From contig CAKTCY010000047.1 of assembly GCA_934540955.1 (NCBI GenBank), forward strand, positions 1 through 16,694: DNA of 16,694 nucleotides, in the 5' to 3' direction. The notes under the pieces are model-generated. The model saw nothing but the letters and a program-made list of their open reading frames with translations, was not told the origin of the DNA and did not search any database. The DNA comes from an uncultured Faecalibacterium sp. Its GTDB lineage: Bacteria; Bacillota; Clostridia; Oscillospirales; Ruminococcaceae. Made by a program: the position numbers and the translations under genes. Positions 5,544 through 12,736 of this stretch are shown here, one piece after another; position 1 is the first letter of the stretch; each line of letters begins with the position of its first letter.

Positions 5544-6044
5544 ATGGTTCGTAAAGTGGCAGTGATCATGGGCTCGGACAGCGATTGGCCGGTGGTCAAG
5601 GGTGCTTGTGCCCAGCTGAAGGCACTGGACATCCCCTTTGAGGCGCACATCCTTTCGGCACACCGCACCCCCGCCGAGGCAGCAGCCTTTGCAAAAAGCG
5701 CAAAGGCCAACGGCTTTGGCGTCATCCTGTGCGCGGCAGGCATGGCAGCCCATCTGGCGGGCGCTTTTGCCGCCAACACCACCCTGCCGGTCATCGGCAT
5801 CCCCATGAAGGGCGGTGCGATGGACGGTCTGGACGCGCTGCTGGCTACCGTGCAGATGCCCAGCGGCATCCCGGTGGCAACCGTGGCGCTGAACGGTGCC
5901 AAGAACGCCGCATGGCTGGCTGCTGAGATCCTGGCCCTGAGCGATGACGCACTGGCGGAAAAACTGGAGGCTGAGCGCGTAGCCATGGCGCAGCAGATCG
6001 CAGCCAAGGAAGAAAAGCTGCAGAACGAACTGAACGAGCTGTAA
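5544..6044 (+). CDS. purE: 5-(carboxyamino)imidazole ribonucleotide mutase, PurE class I
   Basis: Catalyses formation of CAIR (4-carboxy-AIR) in purine synthesis. The 166-residue protein has MGSDSDW at 9-15 (phosphate and CO2 pocket), SAHRTP with His40, AAGMAAHLAG with His70 (usual form GAGGAAHLPG), and LLATVQMPSGIPVATVAL at about 99-115, typical of bacterial class I rather than class II enzymes. The ATG at 5544 follows GAGAGG and matches the family N-terminus; the longer in-frame reading from 5421 would run through the terminator. It is the first gene of the operon and ends 10 bp before purF. No purK, the usual partner that makes the N5-CAIR substrate, is adjacent. Confidence 0.95.
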   Translation: MVRKVAVIMGSDSDWPVVKGACAQLKALDIPFEAHILSAHRTPAEAAAFAKSAKANGFGVILCAAGMAAHLAGAFAANTTLPVIGIPMKGGAMDGLDALLATVQMPSGIPVATVALNGAKNAAWLAAEILALSDDALAEKLEAERVAMAQQIAAKEEKLQNELNEL

Positions 6045-6054
6045 AGGAGAACCA

Positions 6055-7533
6055 ATGTCTGATTTTGCATATCCGCTGCATGAGGAGTGCGGCGTTTTCG
6101 GCATCTACGACCGTGCCGGTACCGAGGATGTGGCTGCAGCGGCTTATTCGGCCCTGTATGCGCTGCAGCACCGCGGGCAGGAGAGCTGCGGCATCGCCGT
6201 CAACGATGACGGTGTGATCTCCGGTCACCGGGATCTGGGCCTTGTGAACGAGGTGTTCACCCCGGAGGTGCTGGCAAGCCTGTCCGCTGCTACGGCACAC
6301 ATGGCTACCGGTCATGTGCGCTACGCCACCGCCGGCACCCGCGTCCGCGCCAACGCCCAGCCCATGATCGTCCGGCATGGCCGCGGCACCATGGCGCTGT
6401 GCCACAACGGCAACCTGACCAACGCTGTGGAGCTGCGCCGCCAGCTGGAAAACGAGGGTGCCATCTTCCACGGCTCCTCGGATACCGAGGTCATCTGCTA
6501 CCTCATCACCCGCAACCGTCTGCGCATGGGCAGCATCGAGACTGCCATCAGCAAGACCATGGACGTGCTGGAAGGCGCATACAGCCTTGTGATCATGTCT
6601 GCCACCAAGCTCATCGCGGTGCGCGACCCCCGGGGCTACCGTCCCCTGTGCATCGGCACCCTGCCCGGCGGCGGCTACGTCTTTGCCAGCGAGAGCTGCG
6701 CACTGGATGCCACCGGCGCTTCTCTGCTGCGGGACGTGGAGCCCGGCGAGATCGTGGTGGTGGACACCAAGACCGGTGAGCTGCGCAGCATCAAGGATCA
6801 CTGCGGCCGCCCGGACACCCAGATGTGCGTGTTCGAGTTCATCTACTTCGCCCGCCCGGACAGCGTCATCGAGGGCAGCTCGGTGCACGAGGCCCGCAAG
6901 CAGGCAGGCCGCTTCCTTGCACAGGAGCACCCGGTGGAGGCCGATGTGGTCATCGGCGTGCCGGATTCCGGCTTGGATGCAGCGCTGGGCTACTCGCAGG
7001 AGAGCGGCATCCCCTACGGCATCGGCTTCATCAAGAACAAATACATCGGCCGCACCTTCATTCAGGGCAGCCAGAAGCAGCGCGAGAACAGCGTGCGCAT
7101 CAAGCTGAACGTGGTGTCCAGCACCGTCAAGGGCAAGCGCGTGGTGCTGGTGGATGACTCCATCGTGCGCGGCACCACCTCTGCCCGCATCATCAAGCTG
7201 CTGCGGGATGCCGGTGCTGCTGAGGTGCACTTTATGGTCTCTGCGCCTCCCTTCAAGTATCCGTGCTACTTCGGCACCGATATCCCGGATCAGAAGCTGC
7301 TGGTGGCCACCGGCCGCACGGTGGAGCAGATCAACGAGGTCATCGGCGCCGACACGCTGGGCTATTTGTCCAACGAGCACGTTGTCCAGCTTGCCAAAAA
7401 CGCAAAATGCGGGTTCTGCACCGCCTGCTTTACCGGCGAGTATGCCGTAGAGCCGGAAAGCGTGCTTTCTACCGATATTCACGACCGTCACCTGAATGAC
7501 CGTCCCAAGGACGCCAAAAAGTTAGGAGAGTAA
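6055..7533 (+). CDS. purF: Amidophosphoribosyltransferase
   Basis: Commits PRPP and glutamine to 5-phosphoribosylamine, the first step of the pathway. At 492 residues, it has an N-terminal Ntn glutaminase domain: EECGVFG with Cys12, which should become the N-terminal nucleophile after removal of an 11-residue propeptide, then GHVRYAT and CHNGNL. A phosphoribosyltransferase domain follows with the PRPP loop VVLVDDSIVRGTT at 363-375. Cys258, Cys404 and the pair Cys455-x2-Cys458 match the [4Fe-4S] ligands of the B. subtilis-type enzyme, so this is the oxygen-labile form. An extra Cys452 is nearby. The family is feedback-inhibited by AMP/GMP. The start follows AAAGGAGA with good spacing; purM starts 4 bp after its stop. 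Confidence 0.98.
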   Translation: MSDFAYPLHEECGVFGIYDRAGTEDVAAAAYSALYALQHRGQESCGIAVNDDGVISGHRDLGLVNEVFTPEVLASLSAATAHMATGHVRYATAGTRVRANAQPMIVRHGRGTMALCHNGNLTNAVELRRQLENEGAIFHGSSDTEVICYLITRNRLRMGSIETAISKTMDVLEGAYSLVIMSATKLIAVRDPRGYRPLCIGTLPGGGYVFASESCALDATGASLLRDVEPGEIVVVDTKTGELRSIKDHCGRPDTQMCVFEFIYFARPDSVIEGSSVHEARKQAGRFLAQEHPVEADVVIGVPDSGLDAALGYSQESGIPYGIGFIKNKYIGRTFIQGSQKQRENSVRIKLNVVSSTVKGKRVVLVDDSIVRGTTSARIIKLLRDAGAAEVHFMVSAPPFKYPCYFGTDIPDQKLLVATGRTVEQINEVIGADTLGYLSNEHVVQLAKNAKCGFCTACFTGEYAVEPESVLSTDIHDRHLNDRPKDAKKLGE

Positions 7534-7537
7534 GAAC

Positions 7538-8584
7538 ATGGAAAAGAGCTATTCTGAAAGCTACGCCGCAGCAGGCGTGGACATTACCGCCGGTTACCGC
7601 TCTGTGGAGCTGATGAAGCAGTATGTCGCCCGTACCATGAACGAGCACTGCATCGGCGGTCTGGGCGGCTTTGGCGGCCTGTTTGAGCTGGACTGCACCG
7701 GCTACAAGCACCCGGTGCTGATCTCCGGCACCGACGGTGTGGGCACCAAGCTGAAGGTTGCCATGATCATGGATAAGCACGACACCATTGGTATCGACTG
7801 CGTGGCCATGTGCGTCAACGATGTCATCTGCGCCGGTGCAAAGCCGCTGGTGTTCCTGGATTACATCGCCTGCGGCCGCAACGTGCCGGAAAAGATCGCC
7901 AACATCGTCAAGGGCGTGGCCGAGGGCTGCGTGCAGGCCGACTGTGCACTGGTGGGCGGCGAGACTGCCGAGCACCCGGGCATGATGCCGGAGGACGAGT
8001 ACGATCTGGCTGGCTTCACCGTGGGCGTTGTGGACAAGGAGAAGATCCTGAACAACGAGACCATGGCAGCCGGTGACGTGATCCTCGCCCTGCCCTCCAC
8101 CGGTGTGCACTCCAACGGCTTCTCGCTGGTGCGCAAGGTGTTCAACATTGACGCCGACCCCGATGTGCTCTTCTCCACCCCCGCCGAGCTGGGCGGCAAG
8201 ACCCTTGGCGAGGCGCTGCTGGCTCCCACCAAGATCTACGTCAAGCCCGTGCTGAAGGTGCTGGAGGAGGTGCAGGTCAAGGGCATCTCCCACATCACCG
8301 GCGGCGGCTTCTACGAGAATATTCCCCGCAGCCTGAAGAAGGGCTGCTGCGCCCGCATCAACAAGGCGGATGTGCGCACCCCGGCTCTGTTCCACCTGAT
8401 GCAGAAGGTGGGCGGCATCTCCGAGCACGATATGTTCAACACCTTCAACATGGGCGTGGGCATGGTGCTCACCGTGCCCGCCGAGCAGGCCGATAAGGCG
8501 CTGGAGATCCTGCACGCCAACGGCGAGCCGGAAGCCTACCGTCTGGGCGTCATCGCAGAAGGTGAGGGCGTGGAGCTGTGCTGA
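7538..8584 (+). CDS. purM: Phosphoribosylformylglycinamidine cyclo-ligase (AIR synthetase)
   Basis: Closes the imidazole ring, converting FGAM and ATP to AIR. The 348-residue protein has the family blocks GGLGGFGGLFEL near 39-50, GTDGVGTKLKVA at 63-74, DCVAMCVNDVICAGAKPL, GGETAEHPG at 140-148, LPSTGVHSNGFSLVR, and HITGGGFYENIPR. The length is normal and nothing is missing. Its ribosome binding site (TTAGGAGAG) lies inside the end of purF, and its end overlaps purN by 7 bp, indicating tight translational coupling across purF-purM-purN. Confidence 0.98.
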   Translation: MEKSYSESYAAAGVDITAGYRSVELMKQYVARTMNEHCIGGLGGFGGLFELDCTGYKHPVLISGTDGVGTKLKVAMIMDKHDTIGIDCVAMCVNDVICAGAKPLVFLDYIACGRNVPEKIANIVKGVAEGCVQADCALVGGETAEHPGMMPEDEYDLAGFTVGVVDKEKILNNETMAAGDVILALPSTGVHSNGFSLVRKVFNIDADPDVLFSTPAELGGKTLGEALLAPTKIYVKPVLKVLEEVQVKGISHITGGGFYENIPRSLKKGCCARINKADVRTPALFHLMQKVGGISEHDMFNTFNMGVGMVLTVPAEQADKALEILHANGEPEAYRLGVIAEGEGVELC

Positions 8585-9174
8585 ACATTGCCGTGTTAGT
8601 GTCCGGCGGCGGCACCAATCTGCAGGCGCTGCTGGACAGCGAGGCCCGGGGCGAGAACCCCAATGGTAAAATTACGCTGGTAGTGGCTTCCAAGCCCGGC
8701 GTCTTTGCGCTGGAACGCGCCGCAAAGGCCGGTGTGGAAGGCTGCGTGGTGCGCCGCAAGGACTACGCCGCCAGCGAGGAATTTGACGCTGCGCTGCTGG
8801 AAACGCTGCGGGCGCACAACATTGATCTGGTGGTGCTGGCGGGCTTTCTGTCCGTGCTGGGCCCCAGCGTCATTGCAGCCTATCCGCGCCGCATCCTGAA
8901 CGTGCACCCTGCGCTGATCCCTTCCTTCTGCGGGCCGGGAATGTACGGTCTGCGCCCCCACGAAGCCGCACTGGCTCGTGGCTGCAAGGTGACCGGCGCT
9001 ACCGTCCACTTTGTGAACGAGGAGTGCGACGGCGGGCCCATCCTGCTGCAGAAGGCCGTGGACATCCTGCCCGGCGACACCCCCGAGGTGCTGCAGAAGC
9101 GGGTGATGGAGCAGGCGGAGTGGAAGCTGCTGCCCAAGGCTGTGGCTATGATCTGTAACGGTGAAGTGGAGTAA
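8578..9174 (+). CDS. purN: Phosphoribosylglycinamide formyltransferase, 10-formyl-THF dependent
   Basis: Formylates GAR to FGAR with 10-formyltetrahydrofolate. The 198-residue protein has SGGGTNLQALL at 9-19 (phosphate loop), the folate/catalytic block ILNVHPALIPSF with Asn108 and His110, and ECDGGPI with Asp151, completing the Asn-His-Asp catalytic set. The insert GPGMYGLRPHEAAL after IPSF is a variant common in Clostridia. It starts with GTG at 8578, inside purM, giving a 7-bp overlap; this is the only start that gives the canonical LNIAVLVSGGGTN N-terminus, and AAGGTGAGG lies just upstream. Confidence 0.96.
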   Translation: MLNIAVLVSGGGTNLQALLDSEARGENPNGKITLVVASKPGVFALERAAKAGVEGCVVRRKDYAASEEFDAALLETLRAHNIDLVVLAGFLSVLGPSVIAAYPRRILNVHPALIPSFCGPGMYGLRPHEAALARGCKVTGATVHFVNEECDGGPILLQKAVDILPGDTPEVLQKRVMEQAEWKLLPKAVAMICNGEVE

Positions 9175-9178
9175 AAGG

Positions 9179-9224
9179 ATCCTCTCCGTCAGTGCTGACG
9201 AGCGAATGCGAGCCTGAGAGGGTT
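9179..9224. repeat. Small inverted-repeat element between purN and purO
   Basis: ATCCTCTC (9179-9186) pairs with GAGAGGGT (9216-9223, one G-T). Inside is a GTCAG-TG-CTGAC hairpin (9188-9199). The right end CTGAGAGGGTT (9214-9224) is the same terminal motif as in the elements at 4528 and 16447, and it ends 17 nt before the purO start codon. Confidence 0.7.
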
Positions 9225-9241
9225 TGAATAGGAGAACAACA

Positions 9242-10042
9242 ATGGAAAAGATCAACCTGAACGAGTATCTGGCCTCCAACGAGTACCCCGGCCGCGGCAT
9301 TGCTGTGGCAATGGCACCGGACGGACGGCAGATGTTTATCGGCTACTTTATCATGGGCCGCAGCGAGAACAGCCGCAACCGCGTGTTTGACCCCGTGCCC
9401 GAGCGCGGCGGCATCTGCACCATCGCAGCGGACCCCGCAAAGCTGGAGGACCCCAGCCTCATTATTTACAATCCGGTGCTGACGCTGGGCAAGACCCATA
9501 TCGTGACCAACGGCGACCAGACCGACACCATCTATGACCTGATGAGTCAGGGCAAGAGCTTTGCCGATGCCCTGCGCACCCGCACCTTTGAGCCGGACGG
9601 CCCCAACTACACCCCCCGCATCTCCGCTGTGGTGTACGCTGACGGCAGCTACCAGATGAGCATCCTCAAGTCTGCCGACGGCAACGGCGACAGCGTGCAG
9701 CGCTATTTCTTTGATTACCCCCAGCCCGTTGCAGGCGAGGGCCACTTCATCAGCACCTACAAGCACAACGGCAACCCCATCCCCAGCTTTGAGGGTGAGC
9801 CGTTGCGCTTTGCCTGCCCCCGCACCATCGGCGATTTTGCCCACGATATGTGGAACAGCCTGAATCTGGACAACAAGGTGAGCCTGTTTGCCCGGGTCAT
9901 CGATCTGGACACTGGCGAGAGCGGCGATATGATCTTTAATAAATATGACCCGGTGTGCAGCAATCTTGACGACCCCGAAGAGCCTGAGCTGCTGCCCGAG
10001 GAGCTGGAACTGCTCAAAAAGCTTGACGCCGAGGAAGAATAA
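9242..10042 (+). CDS. purO: IMP cyclohydrolase, archaeal PurO type
   Basis: Predicted to close FAICAR to IMP, the last step of the pathway, as a standalone enzyme of the Ntn-fold IMP cyclohydrolase family first known from archaea (Methanothermobacter PurO). It is not related to the PurH N-terminal cyclohydrolase. The 266-residue protein shows EYPGRGI at 14-20, GRSENSRNRVF at 39-49, IVTNGDQTDTIYD, and GPNYTPRISAVV, in family order. The last 24 residues form an acidic tail with 12 Asp/Glu, beyond the core and longer than in archaeal proteins of about 200 residues. The start at 9242 follows AGGAG. It lies directly before a standalone AICAR formyltransferase, the preceding reaction, which strongly supports the call. 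Family assignment is from recognised motifs. Confidence 0.9.
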   Translation: MEKINLNEYLASNEYPGRGIAVAMAPDGRQMFIGYFIMGRSENSRNRVFDPVPERGGICTIAADPAKLEDPSLIIYNPVLTLGKTHIVTNGDQTDTIYDLMSQGKSFADALRTRTFEPDGPNYTPRISAVVYADGSYQMSILKSADGNGDSVQRYFFDYPQPVAGEGHFISTYKHNGNPIPSFEGEPLRFACPRTIGDFAHDMWNSLNLDNKVSLFARVIDLDTGESGDMIFNKYDPVCSNLDDPEEPELLPEELELLKKLDAEEE

Positions 10043-10075
10043 GAGTAAACCTTAGGATATAAGGAGGATGCACCA

Positions 10076-11257
10076 ATGAATGAACTCGCACTGAAGTACG
10101 GCTGCAACCCCAACCAGAAGCCCAGCCGCATTTATATGGAAGATGGCTCCGACCTGCCCGTTACCGTGCTGAACGGCAAGCCCGGCTACATCAACTTTCT
10201 GGATGCCCTCAACTCCATCCAGCTGGTCAAGGAACTGAAAACCGCCTGCGGTCTGCCCGCAGCGGCCTCCTTCAAGCACGTTTCCCCGGCGGGCGCAGCA
10301 CTGGGTCTGCCCCTGACCGAGGTGGAGCGCCGGATGTACCACATTGCCCCGGAGACCGAGCTTTCCCCGCTGGCCTGCGCCTACGCCCGCGCCCGCGGCG
10401 CAGATCGGATGTCCTCCTTCGGCGACTGGATTGCCCTGTCCGACATCTGCGATGTGCCCACCGCAAAGCTGATCCAGCACGAGGTCTCCGACGGCATCAT
10501 CGCCCCGGGCTACGAGCCGGAGGCACTTGCCATCCTGTCCGGCAAAAAGAAGGGCAACTACAACGTGGTCGCTATCGACCCCGCCTATCAGCCCGCTCCC
10601 ATCGAGCACAAGCAGGTGTACGGCATCACCTTCGAGCAGGGCCGCAACGAGCTGGTCATCAACGCCGACACCATGCTGAACAACTGGGTCACCGAGAACA
10701 AGGACGTGACCGAGGAGCAGAAGCGCGACCTCATCATTGCCCTCATCACCCTGAAGTACACCCAGTCCAACAGCGTGTGCTACACCTACAATGGCCAGAC
10801 CATCGGCGTGGGTGCCGGCCAGCAGAGCCGCATCCACTGCACCCGTCTGGCCGGTCAGAAGGCCGACAACTGGCAGCTGCGCCACATGGACAAGGTGCTG
10901 GACCTGCCCTTCCGTGACGATGTGGCAAAGCCCAACCGCGACAACGCCATTGATGTTTACATCGGCGATACCCCGGAGGACGTCATCGGTGATGATGTCT
11001 GGGCCGAGACCTTCACCCGCCAGCCCGAGCCGCTGACCGCCGAGGAAAAGAAGGCTTACCTCAGCAAGGTGACCGGTGTGTGCCTTGGCTCGGACGCTTT
11101 CTTCCCCTTCGGTGACAACATCGAGCGCGCCCGCCGCTCCGGCGTAACCGCCATCGTGCAGCCCGGCGGCTCCATCCGCGACCAGCAGGTCATCGACACC
11201 TGCAACAAGTACGGCATCGCCATGGCCTTCTGCGGCCTGCGGCTGTTCCATCACTGA
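10076..11257 (+). CDS. Standalone AICAR formyltransferase (PurH C-terminal domain only)
   Basis: Predicted to formylate AICAR to FAICAR with 10-formyl-THF. The 393 residues correspond to the AICARFT half of PurH; the N-terminal MGS-like IMP cyclohydrolase half is absent. Motifs in order are LKYGCNPNQK at 6-15 (PurH: RYGENPHQ), SFKHVSPAG with the catalytic Lys67-His68 pair, TLKYTQSNSV, GVGAGQQSRI from 244, SDAFFPFGDNI from 339, IVQPGGSIRD, and the terminal RLFHH. The sequence diverges from bifunctional PurH, consistent with the separate subfamily sometimes called PurV; I therefore leave the symbol empty. The start at 10076 follows AAGGAGG. It is paired with purO upstream, replacing PurH. Confidence 0.92.
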   Translation: MNELALKYGCNPNQKPSRIYMEDGSDLPVTVLNGKPGYINFLDALNSIQLVKELKTACGLPAAASFKHVSPAGAALGLPLTEVERRMYHIAPETELSPLACAYARARGADRMSSFGDWIALSDICDVPTAKLIQHEVSDGIIAPGYEPEALAILSGKKKGNYNVVAIDPAYQPAPIEHKQVYGITFEQGRNELVINADTMLNNWVTENKDVTEEQKRDLIIALITLKYTQSNSVCYTYNGQTIGVGAGQQSRIHCTRLAGQKADNWQLRHMDKVLDLPFRDDVAKPNRDNAIDVYIGDTPEDVIGDDVWAETFTRQPEPLTAEEKKAYLSKVTGVCLGSDAFFPFGDNIERARRSGVTAIVQPGGSIRDQQVIDTCNKYGIAMAFCGLRLFHH

Positions 11258-11261
11258 TAGT

Positions 11262-11382
11262 ACGGCACAGCGGAAGCTTCCTCCTCGGACACGGATCGGG
11301 TCATTCCATCGCCCGCCCTACCGCCTGCGGCGGCAGGGTCCCACCCCAGCGGACGGTCCTCGGAGAAACTTCCGCCGTGCCG
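11262..11382. repeat. Long imperfect inverted repeat with internal hairpins before purD
   Basis: The outer arms 11262-11290 and 11356-11382 are about 28 nt and complementary at roughly 23 positions, ending in CGGCAC...GTGCCG. Inside is CCCTACCGCC-TGC-GGCGGCAGGG (11316-11338, one A-C mismatch) and a CGGG/CCCG hairpin (11297-11315). It fills almost the whole 146-base gap between the AICAR formyltransferase and purD, ending 8 bases before the purD ribosome binding site. It differs in sequence from the CTGAGAGGGTT repeats. No clear target-site duplication is visible. Confidence 0.65.
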
Positions 11383-11403
11383 ATGCATAGAGAAGGTGCA
11401 ATT

Positions 11404-12708
11404 ATGAAGAAAAAAATTCTGGTTGTCGGCGGCGGCGGCCGCGAGCACGCCATCATCAAGGCACTGAAAAAGAGCCCTGACTGCGGCGAAATCTGGTGCG
11501 CACCGGGCAACGGTGGCATCAGCTATGACGCCAAGTGTAAAAACATCAAGGCCACCGATGTGGATACCATGGTGGGCTTTGCAGTGGAAGAAAAGTTCGA
11601 TTACGTTGTGGTGGCGCAGGACGACCCCCTTGCACTGGGCATGGTGGACGCGCTGGCAAAGGTGGGCATCCCCGCCTTTGGCCCGGACAAGGCCGCTGCC
11701 CGCATCGAGGCCTCCAAGGTGTTCTCCAAGGACCTGATGAAGAAATACGGCATCCCCACTGCAAAGTACGAGACCTTCGATGACCCCGCAAAGGTCATGG
11801 ACTACATCCGCGCCGAGGGCAAGTACCCGGTGGTCATCAAGGCAGACGGCCTTGCACTGGGCAAGGGCGTGCTCATCTGCGAAAACGAGCAGCAGGCCGC
11901 CGACGGCGTCAAGGAGATCATGCTGGACAAAAAGTTCGGTGCATCCGGCAACCATGTGGTGGTGGAGGAGTTCCTCACCGGGCCGGAGGTCAGTGTGCTG
12001 AGCTTTACGGACGGCAAGGTGGTCAAGCCCATGGTCTCCAGCATGGACCATAAGCGCGCCAACGACCACGACACCGGCCTGAACACCGGCGGCATGGGCA
12101 CCATTGCCCCCAACCCCTACTACACCCCGGAGGTGGCTGCGGAGTGCATGGAAAAGATCTTCCTGCCCACCATCCGCGCCATGAACGCCGAGGGCTGCCC
12201 CTTCAAGGGCTGCCTGTACTTCGGCCTCATGCTCACCCCGGACGGCCCCAAGGTCATCGAGTATAACTGCCGCTTTGGCGACCCCGAAACGCAGGTGGTG
12301 CTGCCGCTGCTGGAAGGCGACCTGCTGCACATCATGCAGGCCTGCACCAACGGCACGCTGGCAGGGCAGGAGGTCAAGTTCTCCGAGGGTGCTGCGGCCT
12401 GTGTCATTCTGGCCTCCGGCGGCTACCCTGTGGCCTACGAGAAGGGCAAGCCCATCTCCGGCCTTGTGGACGGTCAGCTGCCCGGCGAGGAGAACGTGAC
12501 GGTGTACCACTCCGGCACCGCCATCACCGAGGACGGCCAGCTGGTGACCAACGGCGGCCGCGTGCTGGGCGTTACCGCCACCGGCCCGCGCCTGACCAAC
12601 GCCCTGAGCCACGCCTACGAAGCAGCCGAGAAGATCAGCTTTGAAAAGCTGCACAAGCGCAGCGATATCGGTCTGCGTGCCCTGAAAGCGCTGGCAGAGA
12701 AGCAGTAA
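11404..12708 (+). CDS. purD: Phosphoribosylamine-glycine ligase (GAR synthetase)
   Basis: Joins phosphoribosylamine and glycine with ATP, step 2 of the pathway. It is a 434-residue ATP-grasp enzyme. The N-terminal Rossmann-like domain carries VVGGGGREHAI at 7-17 and PGNGGI. The usual GPE(A/D)PL substrate block reads AQDDPLALG here. The ATP-grasp domain has IKADGLALGKGV around 145-156, DHKRANDHDTGLNTGGMGTIAP, and YNCRFGDPETQ at 287-297 supplying Mg2+ ligands. The start at 11404 (AAGGTG upstream) gives the standard N-terminus; an in-frame upstream ATG at 11377 would begin inside the inverted repeat and is rejected. It is 28 bp before purL. Confidence 0.97.
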   Translation: MKKKILVVGGGGREHAIIKALKKSPDCGEIWCAPGNGGISYDAKCKNIKATDVDTMVGFAVEEKFDYVVVAQDDPLALGMVDALAKVGIPAFGPDKAAARIEASKVFSKDLMKKYGIPTAKYETFDDPAKVMDYIRAEGKYPVVIKADGLALGKGVLICENEQQAADGVKEIMLDKKFGASGNHVVVEEFLTGPEVSVLSFTDGKVVKPMVSSMDHKRANDHDTGLNTGGMGTIAPNPYYTPEVAAECMEKIFLPTIRAMNAEGCPFKGCLYFGLMLTPDGPKVIEYNCRFGDPETQVVLPLLEGDLLHIMQACTNGTLAGQEVKFSEGAAACVILASGGYPVAYEKGKPISGLVDGQLPGEENVTVYHSGTAITEDGQLVTNGGRVLGVTATGPRLTNALSHAYEAAEKISFEKLHKRSDIGLRALKALAEKQ

Positions 12709-12736
12709 GAAAGAATACAAAGGGGGAACTTACCCA

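Noticed and set aside
5521..5565. 14-codon open frame (MRKRGFGKWFVKWQ) overlapping the purE start, as a leader peptide
   Set aside because: It has no ribosome binding site, is out of frame with purE, lies after the terminator and has no codon run suggestive of attenuation.
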